Assembly: GCF_034343125.1 (NCBI RefSeq)
Contig: NZ_CP139957.1
Location: 1,263,001-1,327,000 of the forward strand
From: Caldicellulosiruptor danielii
Lineage (GTDB): Bacteria; Bacillota; Thermoanaerobacteria; Caldicellulosiruptorales; Caldicellulosiruptoraceae
Direction of reading: 5' to 3'
Length of the DNA stretch: 64,000 nucleotides
Position numbers and translations under genes: made by a program. Positions 34,801 to 43,761 of the stretch are shown here, piece after piece. Under the pieces are notes generated by a model. That model was given only the letters and a program-made list of their open reading frames with translations. It ran no database searches and had not been told where the DNA came from. Position 1 is the stretch's first letter. Each line of letters starts with the position of its first letter.

Positions 34801-37176
34801 TTGAAGGTTTCATTGGAATGGTTAAAAAGCTTTGTTGACATAGAGTGTTCGGTGGATGAGCTTGTTGACAAACTTACTATGAGCGGAACAAAGGTGGAGG
34901 GATATGAAAAAAGACTTGAAAATATTAAGAATGTAGTGGTGGGCAAAGTTTTAGAAATCTCTTTGCACCCTCACAACCAAAATCTCTTTGTTTGCAAAGT
35001 AGATACAAGAGATAAAATACTTACAATAATAACTGCAGCAAAGAATGTAACGCCAGGCTCGTATGTCCCTGTGGCAAAGCCAGGAGCTGTCTTGGCAAAT
35101 GGCAAAACAATTGATGCTCTTGAGTTCAAAGGGATAGTATCCGAAGGTATGTTGTGTTCGTTAGAGGAGCTTGGACTTACCCGCGGTGAGTTTTCATATG
35201 CTGATGAGAATGGCATATTTATCCTTGAGGATATGAATGACAGCATGATAGGGAATGACATAAAGATTGCACTTGGAATAGATGATGTGATAATTGATTT
35301 TGAAATAACTTCAAACAGGCCCGACTGTTTTAGCGTTTTGGGTATTGCAAGAGAGATAGCTGCTATTTTGAACAAACCTCTTAAATTTCCAAGTTTAAGT
35401 TTCAAAGAGACGGATGAACCTGTAAAAAATTATATAGATGGTATTGAAATTCAAAACAAAAAGATTTGTAGAAGATATATGGGAAGAGTGATAAAAAACG
35501 TAAAAATTGAGGAGTCGCCTCTGTGGCTAAGAAGAAGACTAGTAGCTTGCGGTATAAGACCAATAAATAATATTGTCGACGTGACAAATTATGTAATGCT
35601 TGAGATGGGTCAACCTCTTCACGCATTTGACCTCAACAAGATTTGTGGCAGAAACGTTTTTGTAAGACTTGCAAGCGATGGCGAAAAGATTGTAACTCTT
35701 GATGGAGCAGAGAGGATTTTGCGGTCATCTGACATTGTTATTGCAGATGAGAAGAGGGCTATAGCAGTTGCAGGAGTGATGGGTGGCTTAGACACTGAGG
35801 TTGACGATGCTACAACACTTGTACTATTAGAGTCTGCAACTTTTAATCCTGCAATGGTAAGAAGGACAGCACGATATTTAGGGCTTAGAACAGAGGCTTC
35901 AAATAGGTTTGAAAAAGGTTTGAGCCCATACTTTGCAGAGGTTGCAATTAAAAGAGCATGTGCTCTCATTGAACAAATAGGAGCAGGCGAGGTTGTAAAA
36001 GGAGCTGTGGATACGTATGTTGACCCATGGCAGCAAGTAGAAGTAAAAGCTGATTTTTCATATATAGAGAAGCTTCTTGGTCTTAGGATTGAAAAAGGTG
36101 AGGTTTTGGATATTCTTAGCAGGCTTGAAATAAAGTATGATGAAGAGAAAAAAGTATTTATAATACCACCTTTTAGGACTGACATTGAAGATATGGCCGA
36201 CATCTCTGAAGAAGTGATAAGAATATATGGGTATGATAAACTACCTTCAAGGGTTTTCATGGGAAATGCTATATCTTCAGGTCTTACCCAAAAGCAAAAA
36301 ATGATAAATAGTATAAAGAATTTCCTTGCCAATAGTGGTTATTACGAAATTTATTCATATTCATTTGAATCGCCAAAGGTTTATGATGTTTTAAAAGGGT
36401 ATAACTTGGATGATGCTGTCAAGATATCAAATCCACTCGGTGAAGATTTTTCTATCATGCGAATGCAGCTTTTGTCTTCCATATTAAAAACAATCTATCT
36501 CAATATATCGAGAAATATAAAAGATGTAAAAATATTTGAGTTATCTACAGTATTTAGAAAGTCAGCTGAAAAACTTCCGTATGAAAAACTTGTTTTAGCA
36601 GTAGGAAGTTCGGCTCAGGATTTTTATTCTCTAAAGGGTGTACTTGAAAATCTTTTTGACATGCTGAGAATAAAAGATGTGAAGTTTTCATCGCAACATA
36701 AAAATCCAAATATGCATCCTACACGTTCAGCAAAGATTTATACCAAGGAAAGTTTTCTCATAGGCTACATTGGCGAAGTCCATCCGGATATATTAGAAAG
36801 GTTTGAAGTACCCACCAGAGTTGTATATGCAGAACTTTTTATTGATGAGTTGCTTGAAGCTGAGAAGAAAGAAAAGAGATATGCTCCGCTTCCAAAATAT
36901 CCTGCTGTTGAGAGAGACTACGCATTTGTTGTGCCAGATGATGTAGAAAGCAGGGTAATTGAAGAAATTTTCAAGAAATATAGCTCTGACATTTTAGAAG
37001 AGTTTCGTCTGTTTGACGTGTACAAAGGACAACAAATAAAGCCAGGTTTCAAAAGCTATGCATATAAAGCAGTTTTTAGGTCAAAATCAAAAACACTGTC
37101 AGATAGTGATATTAACCAGATTCAAGAAAAAATCTTAGATGAGCTTAAAAACTACAATATAGGTTTGCGGGAGTAG
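34801..37176 (+). CDS. pheT: Phenylalanyl-tRNA synthetase beta subunit
   Basis: Non-catalytic partner of PheS with editing and tRNA-binding roles. Domains in order: the EMAP-like tRNA-binding domain near 40-150, B3/B4 editing domain with RRRLVACGIRPINNIVDV and NYVMLEMGQPLHAFDLN, B5, a catalytic-like core, and the C-terminal FDX-ACB domain starting near KYPAVERDYAFVV. Length is 791 aa. The start is TTG behind AAGGAGTG. Confidence 0.97.
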   Translation: MKVSLEWLKSFVDIECSVDELVDKLTMSGTKVEGYEKRLENIKNVVVGKVLEISLHPHNQNLFVCKVDTRDKILTIITAAKNVTPGSYVPVAKPGAVLANGKTIDALEFKGIVSEGMLCSLEELGLTRGEFSYADENGIFILEDMNDSMIGNDIKIALGIDDVIIDFEITSNRPDCFSVLGIAREIAAILNKPLKFPSLSFKETDEPVKNYIDGIEIQNKKICRRYMGRVIKNVKIEESPLWLRRRLVACGIRPINNIVDVTNYVMLEMGQPLHAFDLNKICGRNVFVRLASDGEKIVTLDGAERILRSSDIVIADEKRAIAVAGVMGGLDTEVDDATTLVLLESATFNPAMVRRTARYLGLRTEASNRFEKGLSPYFAEVAIKRACALIEQIGAGEVVKGAVDTYVDPWQQVEVKADFSYIEKLLGLRIEKGEVLDILSRLEIKYDEEKKVFIIPPFRTDIEDMADISEEVIRIYGYDKLPSRVFMGNAISSGLTQKQKMINSIKNFLANSGYYEIYSYSFESPKVYDVLKGYNLDDAVKISNPLGEDFSIMRMQLLSSILKTIYLNISRNIKDVKIFELSTVFRKSAEKLPYEKLVLAVGSSAQDFYSLKGVLENLFDMLRIKDVKFSSQHKNPNMHPTRSAKIYTKESFLIGYIGEVHPDILERFEVPTRVVYAELFIDELLEAEKKEKRYAPLPKYPAVERDYAFVVPDDVESRVIEEIFKKYSSDILEEFRLFDVYKGQQIKPGFKSYAYKAVFRSKSKTLSDSDINQIQEKILDELKNYNIGLRE

Positions 37177-37182
37177 AAAAAG

Positions 37183-39327
37183 ATGGAATGGTTAAAAGAA
37201 CTAAATGAGCAGCAAAAAGAGGCGGTTCTTTCCACAGAAGGGCCGCTTTTAGTATTGGCTGGTGCAGGTTCAGGTAAAACTCGTGTCATAACATATAGAA
37301 TAGCATATATATTGAATATGGGGTTAGCAAATCCGGGCAATATCCTTGCAATTACCTTTACAAACAAAGCCGCTGATGAGATGAAAGAAAGAATAAAAAG
37401 GCTTGTTAGCACCCAGTCCTTTTCAGAGATGTGGGTATCTACTTTTCATGCTGCGTGTGCAAGGATTTTGAGAATGGAAGCTCATAATATAGGATTTTCA
37501 AACAGCTTTGTAATATTTGATACACAGGATAGACAGCAGCTTTTAAAGGAGTGCTTTGAACGGCTGAATATCGATTCAGAGAGGCTCGATATTAAATATG
37601 TGTCAAGGCAGATTAGCAATTTCAAAAATCAGCTAATTGGGCCTTCTGATGTATACAGATATGGTGAGGTTGATAGCCATGTTGTTGAAGTGTATAAACT
37701 TTACAATAAACTTTTAAAAGAATACAATGCGTTTGATTTTGATGACCTTCTGTATTACACTGTAGTTCTTTTTGAAAAAAACCCTGACATTCTGGAAAAG
37801 TATCAGAATAAGTTTAAATACATCTTGGTAGATGAGTATCAGGACACAAATCATGCTCAGTTTTATTTTATTTATTTACTTTCACAAAAACACAGAAATG
37901 TCTGTGTTGTTGGTGATGACGATCAGAGTATATACAGTTTCAGAGGAGCAAATATAAAAAATATTTTGGAATTTGAAAAGGTTTTTAGCGATGCCAAGGT
38001 AATAAAATTAGAAAAAAACTACAGGTCTACAAGGACAATACTCTCGGCTGCAAATGAGGTTATAAAACACAACCATTATAGAAAATCTAAAAGGTTGTGG
38101 ACAGACAACCTTGAGGGTGAAAAGATTTTTTTATACTCAGCTTTTGATGAAGTAAATGAAGCAGAGTTTGTTGCATCAAGCGTGAAGAACCTCATTGAAA
38201 GCGGATTTGTACCATCCGGTATAGGAGTGCTCTACCGAACAAATGCTCAGTCTGTAAACTTTGAGAATGCACTTTCGGCTTATTCTGTGCCATACAAAGT
38301 TGTAGGTGCTTTGCGATTTTATGAAAGAAAAGAAATAAAAGATATTATTGCTTATTTGAGACTTATCACAAATCCGCATGACGATTTGAGTTTATTTAGG
38401 ATTATCAATGTTCCCAAAAGGGGTATAGGAAACAGCACAATAGAGAAAATAAAAGTTTTGAGTGAAAAGTATGGCATTTCAGCGTATACAGTTTTACTCG
38501 AACGAGCAAAGTTTGATTTTGACAAAAAGACATATGAAAAGCTAAATAACTTTATATCTCTGATAGGAGATTTAAAAGCTGAGGCAGAAAATTTGTCTGT
38601 AACCCAGACCATCAAACTTGTGCTTGACAAGACAGGGTATTTAGAAAGCTTGCTCAGTAGCAAAAGTGAAGAAGAGTTTCAGAGAGCTAAAAATATAGAG
38701 CAGCTTATAAGCTCTGCAGCTATTTTTGAAGAAGAAAACGAAGAGCCAACATTGCAAAACTTTTTGAATTCTATTACTTTGAGTTCTGAAGAAGATGATA
38801 ATCAAAAAGAAGAAAAAGTTTCGCTTATGACAGTTCATGCTGCAAAAGGATTGGAATTTGAAGTTGTTTTTCTCACAGGGTTAGAAGAAGGACTGTTTCC
38901 GCTTGTTAGGGCAGAAGAGCCTCTTGAGGCTGAAAAGGAACTTGAAGAAGAAAGAAGACTGTGTTATGTAGCAATTACAAGAGCCAAAAAGCTTCTTGTT
39001 CTGACATATGCTAACAATCGAAGAGTATTTGGCAGGTTTTCTTCACGACAAAAGTCATGTTTCATTGAGGAGATTCCTCAAGAATACATTCAAGTTGTTT
39101 ACAATCCTATTACTAAAACTTACCAAACATTTTCTGCCAAGATTAATCAAACTGAAGATGCTTCTATTAGCAATCTGCAAATTGGAAACAAGGTCCAGCA
39201 TAGAAAGTTTGGAGTTGGAAAAATTATCTGGCTTTCAGATGATATGAAAGAGGTAGTAGTAGATTTTGAAAAGATTGGCCAGAAAAGGCTAATTCTGTCC
39301 TATGCAAATCTTAAAAGGATTGGTTGA
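37183..39327 (+). CDS. pcrA: ATP-dependent DNA helicase PcrA/UvrD
   Basis: Superfamily 1A 3'-5' helicase of repair and replication. Motifs: QQKEAVLSTEGPLLVLAG with Walker A GAGSGKT, ITFTNKAADEMKER, LVDEYQDTNHAQ (Walker B), VVGDDDQSIYSFRGA, EKNYRST and VSLMTVHAAKGLEFEVVFL. A C-terminal Tudor-like module reads GNKVQHRKFGVGKI, which in PcrA contacts RNA polymerase. 714 aa. It lies 6 nt after pheT. Confidence 0.96.
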   Translation: MEWLKELNEQQKEAVLSTEGPLLVLAGAGSGKTRVITYRIAYILNMGLANPGNILAITFTNKAADEMKERIKRLVSTQSFSEMWVSTFHAACARILRMEAHNIGFSNSFVIFDTQDRQQLLKECFERLNIDSERLDIKYVSRQISNFKNQLIGPSDVYRYGEVDSHVVEVYKLYNKLLKEYNAFDFDDLLYYTVVLFEKNPDILEKYQNKFKYILVDEYQDTNHAQFYFIYLLSQKHRNVCVVGDDDQSIYSFRGANIKNILEFEKVFSDAKVIKLEKNYRSTRTILSAANEVIKHNHYRKSKRLWTDNLEGEKIFLYSAFDEVNEAEFVASSVKNLIESGFVPSGIGVLYRTNAQSVNFENALSAYSVPYKVVGALRFYERKEIKDIIAYLRLITNPHDDLSLFRIINVPKRGIGNSTIEKIKVLSEKYGISAYTVLLERAKFDFDKKTYEKLNNFISLIGDLKAEAENLSVTQTIKLVLDKTGYLESLLSSKSEEEFQRAKNIEQLISSAAIFEEENEEPTLQNFLNSITLSSEEDDNQKEEKVSLMTVHAAKGLEFEVVFLTGLEEGLFPLVRAEEPLEAEKELEEERRLCYVAITRAKKLLVLTYANNRRVFGRFSSRQKSCFIEEIPQEYIQVVYNPITKTYQTFSAKINQTEDASISNLQIGNKVQHRKFGVGKIIWLSDDMKEVVVDFEKIGQKRLILSYANLKRIG

Positions 39328-39334
39328 GGGAAAG

Positions 39335-39781
39335 ATGAAAGAGGTTGTGTTAGAGATTTTAAAGAATAAGGCGCTTGAGGTTGGTGTTGTCAGCTGGTTT
39401 GCTGCACAGTTTTTAAAGATTGTGATAGCGTTTATTATGACACGAAAAGTTGACCTCAAATGGTTCATAAGCTCTGGAGGGATGCCGAGTTCTCATTCAG
39501 CTTTTGCAAGTGGGCTTTCAACTGCTGTGGGGCTTATAGATGGCTTTAGCTCAACCAATTTTGCTATTTCATTAACATTTACTTTAATTGTGATGTACGA
39601 TGCGGCAGGAGTAAGAAGAGAGGCTGGAAAACAAGCACAGACTTTAAACGAGATAATTGAGATGTATTTTTCGCCACATTATAAGCCTCAATATAAACTA
39701 AAAGAGCTCATAGGTCACAAACCTACAGAAGTCTTTGCAGGAGCTGTAGTTGGAATATTAATTGCCACAATAATGATTTGA
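39335..39781 (+). CDS. DUF212 divergent PAP2 family membrane protein
   Basis: A membrane protein of 148 aa from ATG 39335 (AGGGAAAG upstream, just after the pcrA stop). Signatures of the divergent PAP2 family are SSGGMPSSHSAFASGL, DAAGVRREAGKQAQ and ELIGHKPTEVFAG. Acid-phosphatase activity is suggested by the family name but has not been settled. Its stop overlaps the -35 of the OLE RNA promoter. Confidence 0.88.
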   Translation: MKEVVLEILKNKALEVGVVSWFAAQFLKIVIAFIMTRKVDLKWFISSGGMPSSHSAFASGLSTAVGLIDGFSSTNFAISLTFTLIVMYDAAGVRREAGKQAQTLNEIIEMYFSPHYKPQYKLKELIGHKPTEVFAGAVVGILIATIMI

Positions 39782-39806
39782 TGCAAAACAAAAGCTGTGA
39801 TATAAT
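39778..39806 (+). promoter_or_regulatory. Promoter of the OLE RNA transcript
   Basis: TTGATG (39778-39783), 17-nt spacer, and extended -10 TGATATAAT ending at 39806. The start would be near 39813, about 30 nt before the closing helix of the RNA. Confidence 0.65.
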
Positions 39807-39840
39807 ATTATTCTGAAAACTGAATAATCAAGAATGTTAA

Positions 39841-40460
39841 GATGGGATAGGGTGATGCAGTATCCTAGTCAGAGTGGCTGCTTTCGAAGGCGGGCCTAAA
39901 AATCCGCCAAAGGGCACACCGATGAAGTTCCTGGTTTCGGCTTCTGACGCCCAGTCAGGGGTTGAAGCTGGGAGTAAGGGTTAAGGGAGTCCTGCAATGG
40001 CATGCAGGATGCAACCCTTTTCCCGTGGAGGCTAACGCACAAAAAGAAAGAAGCTTTTTGTGCGTTAGTAAAACCTACCGCCAGGTGCGTCCTTTTTGAG
40101 AAAGGATGTGCTTGGGGTAGTGTAGCCTGCCTTGAGCGGAATAGACGGATGGCCGAATTTCTGGCCTTCCTAAAAATAGGGCCCGTTTTTAGGAAGGTCT
40201 TGAGGCCTGAAATCTATTTCGCAAAAGAGGCTAGAAAGCATGCCCTCTGTCGAGGAAAGCTCCTAGGCTGTGCCATGTATTGGCTTTACGAAGGGGATTA
40301 AAGTGCGGACTAAGTGGCGATCTGGTTGTGTGTTGGGCAACCGCACACCCAAACTTTTAAAGGGAAACCGCCTTCTGGCGACGGGAGGTAAGTTTGGGGG
40401 AAATCCTACCAGACCTTAAGCCGCAAAATTTACCCTTCGTAAAATCACCCTATCCCAATA
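39841..40460 (+). ncRNA. ole: OLE RNA (ornate, large, extremophilic RNA)
   Basis: About 617 nt without a credible gene, much richer in G+C than its surroundings, as in structured RNA of an A+T-rich organism. The ends form a perfect 14-bp helix (39843-39856 with 40444-40457). Internal hairpins include a 15-bp perfect stem (40032-40046 with 40054-40068) and a 12-bp stem (40165-40176 with 40186-40197). OLE RNAs are about 610 nt, occur in extremophilic and anaerobic Firmicutes, and lie beside oapA and isoprenoid genes such as dxs, exactly as here. OLE forms a membrane ribonucleoprotein with OapA and other Oap proteins. I identified it from size, terminal pairing and neighbours, not from a covariance search. 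Confidence 0.93.
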
Positions 40461-40501
40461 AATTTATATATTTTTTAAAAGTGTGTTTTGGGAGATGAAA
40501 A

Positions 40502-41053
40502 ATGAAGAATAAGAAAAAAATGCAGAATAAAAAGCGAGAATATTTCAAATGGACACTAATATTGTTTATTTTATCGTTTTTACTATCAGCTACTCTAAAC
40601 TACATTTCAAGCTATGTATCAGAAAGATTGCCTGTGACAATTTCATTCATTCTTTTATTTTGCATAATTTTATTGGGAATAATCTTTGACATAATTGGTA
40701 TTGCTACAACTGCAGCTGATGAGATCCCTTTTCACGCAATGGCTGCAAAAAAAGTAAAAGGTGCAAAGGTGAGTGTATGGCTCATAAAAAATGCAAGCAA
40801 AGTATCTTCTATTTGCAACGATGTTATAGGAGATATATGTGGAATATTGAGTGGAGCCCTTTCTGCAAGTATTGTATTTTATATAACAAAAAATAGCAAA
40901 GCCAATCCTATTTTTCTTTCCATACTTCTGACTGCAGTGGTTGCTGCTATAACAATATCTGGCAAGTCAATCGGAAAATATTTTGCTATCAAAAAGAGTA
41001 ATGAGATTGTAAAAATAAGTGGGAAGATACTTGGAATATTTTTAAAAATGTAA
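40502..41053 (+). CDS. oapA: OLE-associated protein OapA (membrane protein)
   Basis: A 183-aa membrane protein. It has a very basic N-terminus (residues 1-17) that could touch RNA, then hydrophobic helices near 18-35, 47-69, 113-130 and 136-153. Acidic residues lie in or near the helices: D63, D73, and a DxxxD motif at D107-D111 (DVIGD). OapA proteins are small multi-pass membrane proteins encoded beside OLE RNA, bind it and place it at the membrane. The call rests on position after the OLE RNA, topology and the DxxxD motif. SD GGGAG is 7 nt before the ATG. dxs follows 18 nt on. Confidence 0.88.
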   Translation: MKNKKKMQNKKREYFKWTLILFILSFLLSATLNYISSYVSERLPVTISFILLFCIILLGIIFDIIGIATTAADEIPFHAMAAKKVKGAKVSVWLIKNASKVSSICNDVIGDICGILSGALSASIVFYITKNSKANPIFLSILLTAVVAAITISGKSIGKYFAIKKSNEIVKISGKILGIFLKM

Positions 41054-41071
41054 CTTGGGAAGTGAGAGGTA

Positions 41072-42922
41072 TTGGGTATATTAGAAAAGGTGAACTATCC
41101 TGAAGATGTAAAAAGATTGAGTTTATCCGAACTTTATGAACTTGCTGAAGAGATAAGAGAATTTATGTTGTATAACATCGCTAATACAGGTGGACACTTG
41201 GCGGCAAATTTAGGGGTTGTTGAGCTTACCCTTGCGCTTTTAAAGGTTTTTGACCCACCAAAAGATAAAATTGTGTGGGATGTAGGGCATCAGTGCTATG
41301 TTTACAAGATATTGACAGGACGAAAGCAAAAGTTCAATACCTTGAGAAAATTTGGTGGTTTGAGCGGTTTTCCAAAGTCAAAAGAGAGTATTTATGACTC
41401 GTTTGATACTGGACACAGTTCTACTTCTATTTCTGTTGCACTGGGATTTGCGGTTGCACGTGACCTTAAAAAGGAAAACCACAATGTGATTGCGGTAATA
41501 GGAGATGGAGCTTTAACTGGAGGACTTGCGTATGAAGGACTTAACAACGCAGGAAGGTACAATGGTAAGTTTCTTGTCATTTTGAATGACAATGACATGT
41601 CAATCTCTAAAAATGTTGGTGCGATTGCAAAATATCTATCAAAGGTACGAACAAAACCACGTTACTTCAAATTGAAAAAAGCTGCTGATAGCTTAGTAGA
41701 AGGAATTCCGGTTGTTGGAAAAAACTTGAACAAGTTTGTGAGAAAGTTAAAGGGAAGTCTAAAATATTTTTTCTTTCCTGGGACTTTGTTTGAAGCGCTT
41801 GGATTTGAATATTATGGACCTATTGACGGTCATGACATAGAAAAACTTTGTGAAGTATTTGAAAGTGTTAAAGACTTTGAAAGACCTGTTTTGGTTCATG
41901 TGGTTACACAAAAGGGTAAAGGATATGAACATGCTGAAAGGTTTCCAGAGAAATTCCATGGTGTTCCGCCATTTGACATAGAAACTGGGAACCATTTATC
42001 TGACAATACTTCAAAAACATTTTCTGAAGTTTTGGGTGATAAACTTTGCGAACTTGCCAAGCGCAATCCAAAAATATTAGCAATTACCGCTGCAATGCCT
42101 GATGGTACTGGTCTTAGTAAGTTTGCAAAAATTCATTCTCAAAGGTTCTTTGATGTTGGAATAGCAGAGGAACATGCGGTCACTTTTGCGGGTGCTCTTG
42201 CCAAAGAAGGATTTAAACCGTTTGTTGCCATATATTCAACCTTCCTACAAAGAGCTTTTGACCAGATTATTCATGATGTATGTCTTCAAAATTTGAATGT
42301 GGTCTTCTGTGTAGACAGAGCAGGCCTTGTTGGTGAGGATGGAGAGACACACCATGGAAGTTTTGATATATCGTATTTGAGCCTAATTCCAAACTTGACA
42401 TTGATGGTGCCAAAGGATACAAAGGAATTTGAAATGATGCTGGAATTTGCAGCTTTTTACCAGGATGGACCTATTGCGATAAGATATCCGCGCGGAAGCT
42501 GCAAACAGGTAGGTTTTTATGATGAAATTAAACTTTCTGAACCAGAGATATTAAAAGAAGGAAAGAATCTGGCCATATTTTCTATTGGAAGACATGTTTC
42601 AATGTTGTATGATATTATTAGTAAAAACAAGTTGGATGTAACACTGGTAAATGTAAGATTTATAAAACCTTTGAATATCGAAATTATAAAAAGAATAGTA
42701 AATGCACATCGAAAGATTTTAATTGTAGAGGACAACAGTATTATCGGAGGGCTTGGTGAAAAAATAAAAAGTATTATAGGCGAAGAAAAATCAGCAGAGA
42801 TCAAGCACGTAGCTATACCTGATAAATTTATTCCTCATGGTTCTATTTCTCAGCTTTATTCCATGCTTGGAATGGACAGAGAAAACTTAACAAAAGTAAT
42901 TATGGAGTTGATAGAAAGTTGA
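41072..42922 (+). CDS. dxs: 1-deoxy-D-xylulose-5-phosphate synthase
   Basis: Thiamine-diphosphate enzyme that condenses pyruvate and glyceraldehyde 3-phosphate, the first step of the MEP isoprenoid route. Motifs: GGHLAANLGVVELTLAL, DTGHSSTSISVALG, the TPP motif GDGALTGGLAYEGLNNAG, IAEEHAVTFAGALA and VFCVDRAGLVGEDGETHHG. Length is 616 aa. The start is TTG behind GTGAGAGG. dxs next to OLE and oapA is a known arrangement. Its last codons overlap tlyA. Confidence 0.97.
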   Translation: MGILEKVNYPEDVKRLSLSELYELAEEIREFMLYNIANTGGHLAANLGVVELTLALLKVFDPPKDKIVWDVGHQCYVYKILTGRKQKFNTLRKFGGLSGFPKSKESIYDSFDTGHSSTSISVALGFAVARDLKKENHNVIAVIGDGALTGGLAYEGLNNAGRYNGKFLVILNDNDMSISKNVGAIAKYLSKVRTKPRYFKLKKAADSLVEGIPVVGKNLNKFVRKLKGSLKYFFFPGTLFEALGFEYYGPIDGHDIEKLCEVFESVKDFERPVLVHVVTQKGKGYEHAERFPEKFHGVPPFDIETGNHLSDNTSKTFSEVLGDKLCELAKRNPKILAITAAMPDGTGLSKFAKIHSQRFFDVGIAEEHAVTFAGALAKEGFKPFVAIYSTFLQRAFDQIIHDVCLQNLNVVFCVDRAGLVGEDGETHHGSFDISYLSLIPNLTLMVPKDTKEFEMMLEFAAFYQDGPIAIRYPRGSCKQVGFYDEIKLSEPEILKEGKNLAIFSIGRHVSMLYDIISKNKLDVTLVNVRFIKPLNIEIIKRIVNAHRKILIVEDNSIIGGLGEKIKSIIGEEKSAEIKHVAIPDKFIPHGSISQLYSMLGMDRENLTKVIMELIES

Positions 42923-43728
42923 AAAAGAGGGCTGATATACTTCTTGTTGAAAAGGGACTGGCAGAATCACGTGAAAAGGCAAAAGCATTAATTTTGAGCG
43001 GCAACGTGTATGTGAATAATCAAAAAATAGAAAAAGCAGGAGAAATGATAGATGAAAACAGCCAGATAATAATAAAAGAGCCACTAAAATATGTCAGCAG
43101 AGGTGGTCTTAAACTTGAAAAAGCTTTAGAGTTTTTTAAAATTTCTGTTGAAGGTAAAATTGCCCTTGACATTGGTGCTTCAACAGGAGGTTTTACAGAC
43201 TGTTTGCTCCAACATGGTGCCAAGAAGGTCTACTGTGTGGATGTTGGGTATGGTCAGCTTGCATGGAAGTTGAGAGAAGACCCGAGAGTAGTAAATTTTG
43301 AAAAGACTAATTTTAGATACTTTGATAGAAAAAGTATTCAGGATAAGATTGATATTATAGTATGTGATGTCTCTTTTATTTCTTTGAATCTAATTTCGGA
43401 AAAGATAAAAGAGTTTATGGAAAATGGTACAGAAGGTGTTTTGCTGATAAAACCGCAGTTTGAGGCGGGAAGAAAGGAGGTTGGGAAAAGAGGAGTTGTA
43501 AAGTCTAAGGAAACTCATAAAAATGTGATCAAAAAGGTAATTGTTCATTATTTTTCGCTCGGAATCTCAATCAAGGGTCTGACATATTCGCCAATCACAG
43601 GGCCAGAGGGGAATATAGAGTATCTACTCTATATTAAAATGGAAGATGAGGCCAAAAACAACATGGTTGACGTTTCAATAGAAGAAGTTGTCAACCAAGC
43701 TTTTGAAACATTGGGTGAAAAAAAGTAA
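42919..43728 (+). CDS. tlyA: TlyA family rRNA 2'-O-methyltransferase/hemolysin A
   Basis: Methylates ribose in 16S and/or 23S rRNA in characterised members. An N-terminal S4 RNA-binding domain (about 1-60, KKRADILLVEKGLAESREKA) is followed by an FtsJ-like methyltransferase with the SAM motif ALDIGASTGGFTDCLLQ and later CDVSFISL and KPQFEAGR. 269 aa. The start is TTG in a 4-nt overlap with the dxs stop. Confidence 0.93.
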   Translation: MKKRADILLVEKGLAESREKAKALILSGNVYVNNQKIEKAGEMIDENSQIIIKEPLKYVSRGGLKLEKALEFFKISVEGKIALDIGASTGGFTDCLLQHGAKKVYCVDVGYGQLAWKLREDPRVVNFEKTNFRYFDRKSIQDKIDIIVCDVSFISLNLISEKIKEFMENGTEGVLLIKPQFEAGRKEVGKRGVVKSKETHKNVIKKVIVHYFSLGISIKGLTYSPITGPEGNIEYLLYIKMEDEAKNNMVDVSIEEVVNQAFETLGEKK

Positions 43729-43743
43729 TAATTTGGAGGTTAT

Positions 43744-43761
43744 TTGTTATGAAATTAACAA
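43744..43761. promoter_or_regulatory. Rex-like operator over the start of the first DRTGG gene
   Basis: TTGTTATGAAATTAACAA matches the Rex consensus TTGTTAANNNNTTAACAA at 13 of 14 fixed positions. It overlaps the ATG at 43749. Rex family repressors sense the NADH/NAD+ ratio and commonly control fermentation and hydrogenase genes in Clostridia. Part of the match is coding sequence, so chance is possible. Confidence 0.5.

Noticed and set aside
35619-36332. A 237-codon frame antisense to pheT
   Set aside because: Its translation is Ser/Ile/Phe-rich with no recognisable motif, and pheT on the + strand is beyond doubt.
40002-40301. A 99-codon open frame inside the OLE RNA region
   Set aside because: It has no SD, an unusual composition (many Cys, Arg, Trp) and lies across strong RNA hairpins; it is best seen as chance coding in a G+C-rich RNA gene.
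39841-40460. RNase P RNA or a group II intron as the identity of the structured RNA
   Set aside because: A GAGGAAAG string is present, but I see no other RNase P core element. Group II introns should show a GTGYG start, a domain V hairpin and often a reverse transcriptase. Size and neighbours fit OLE instead.
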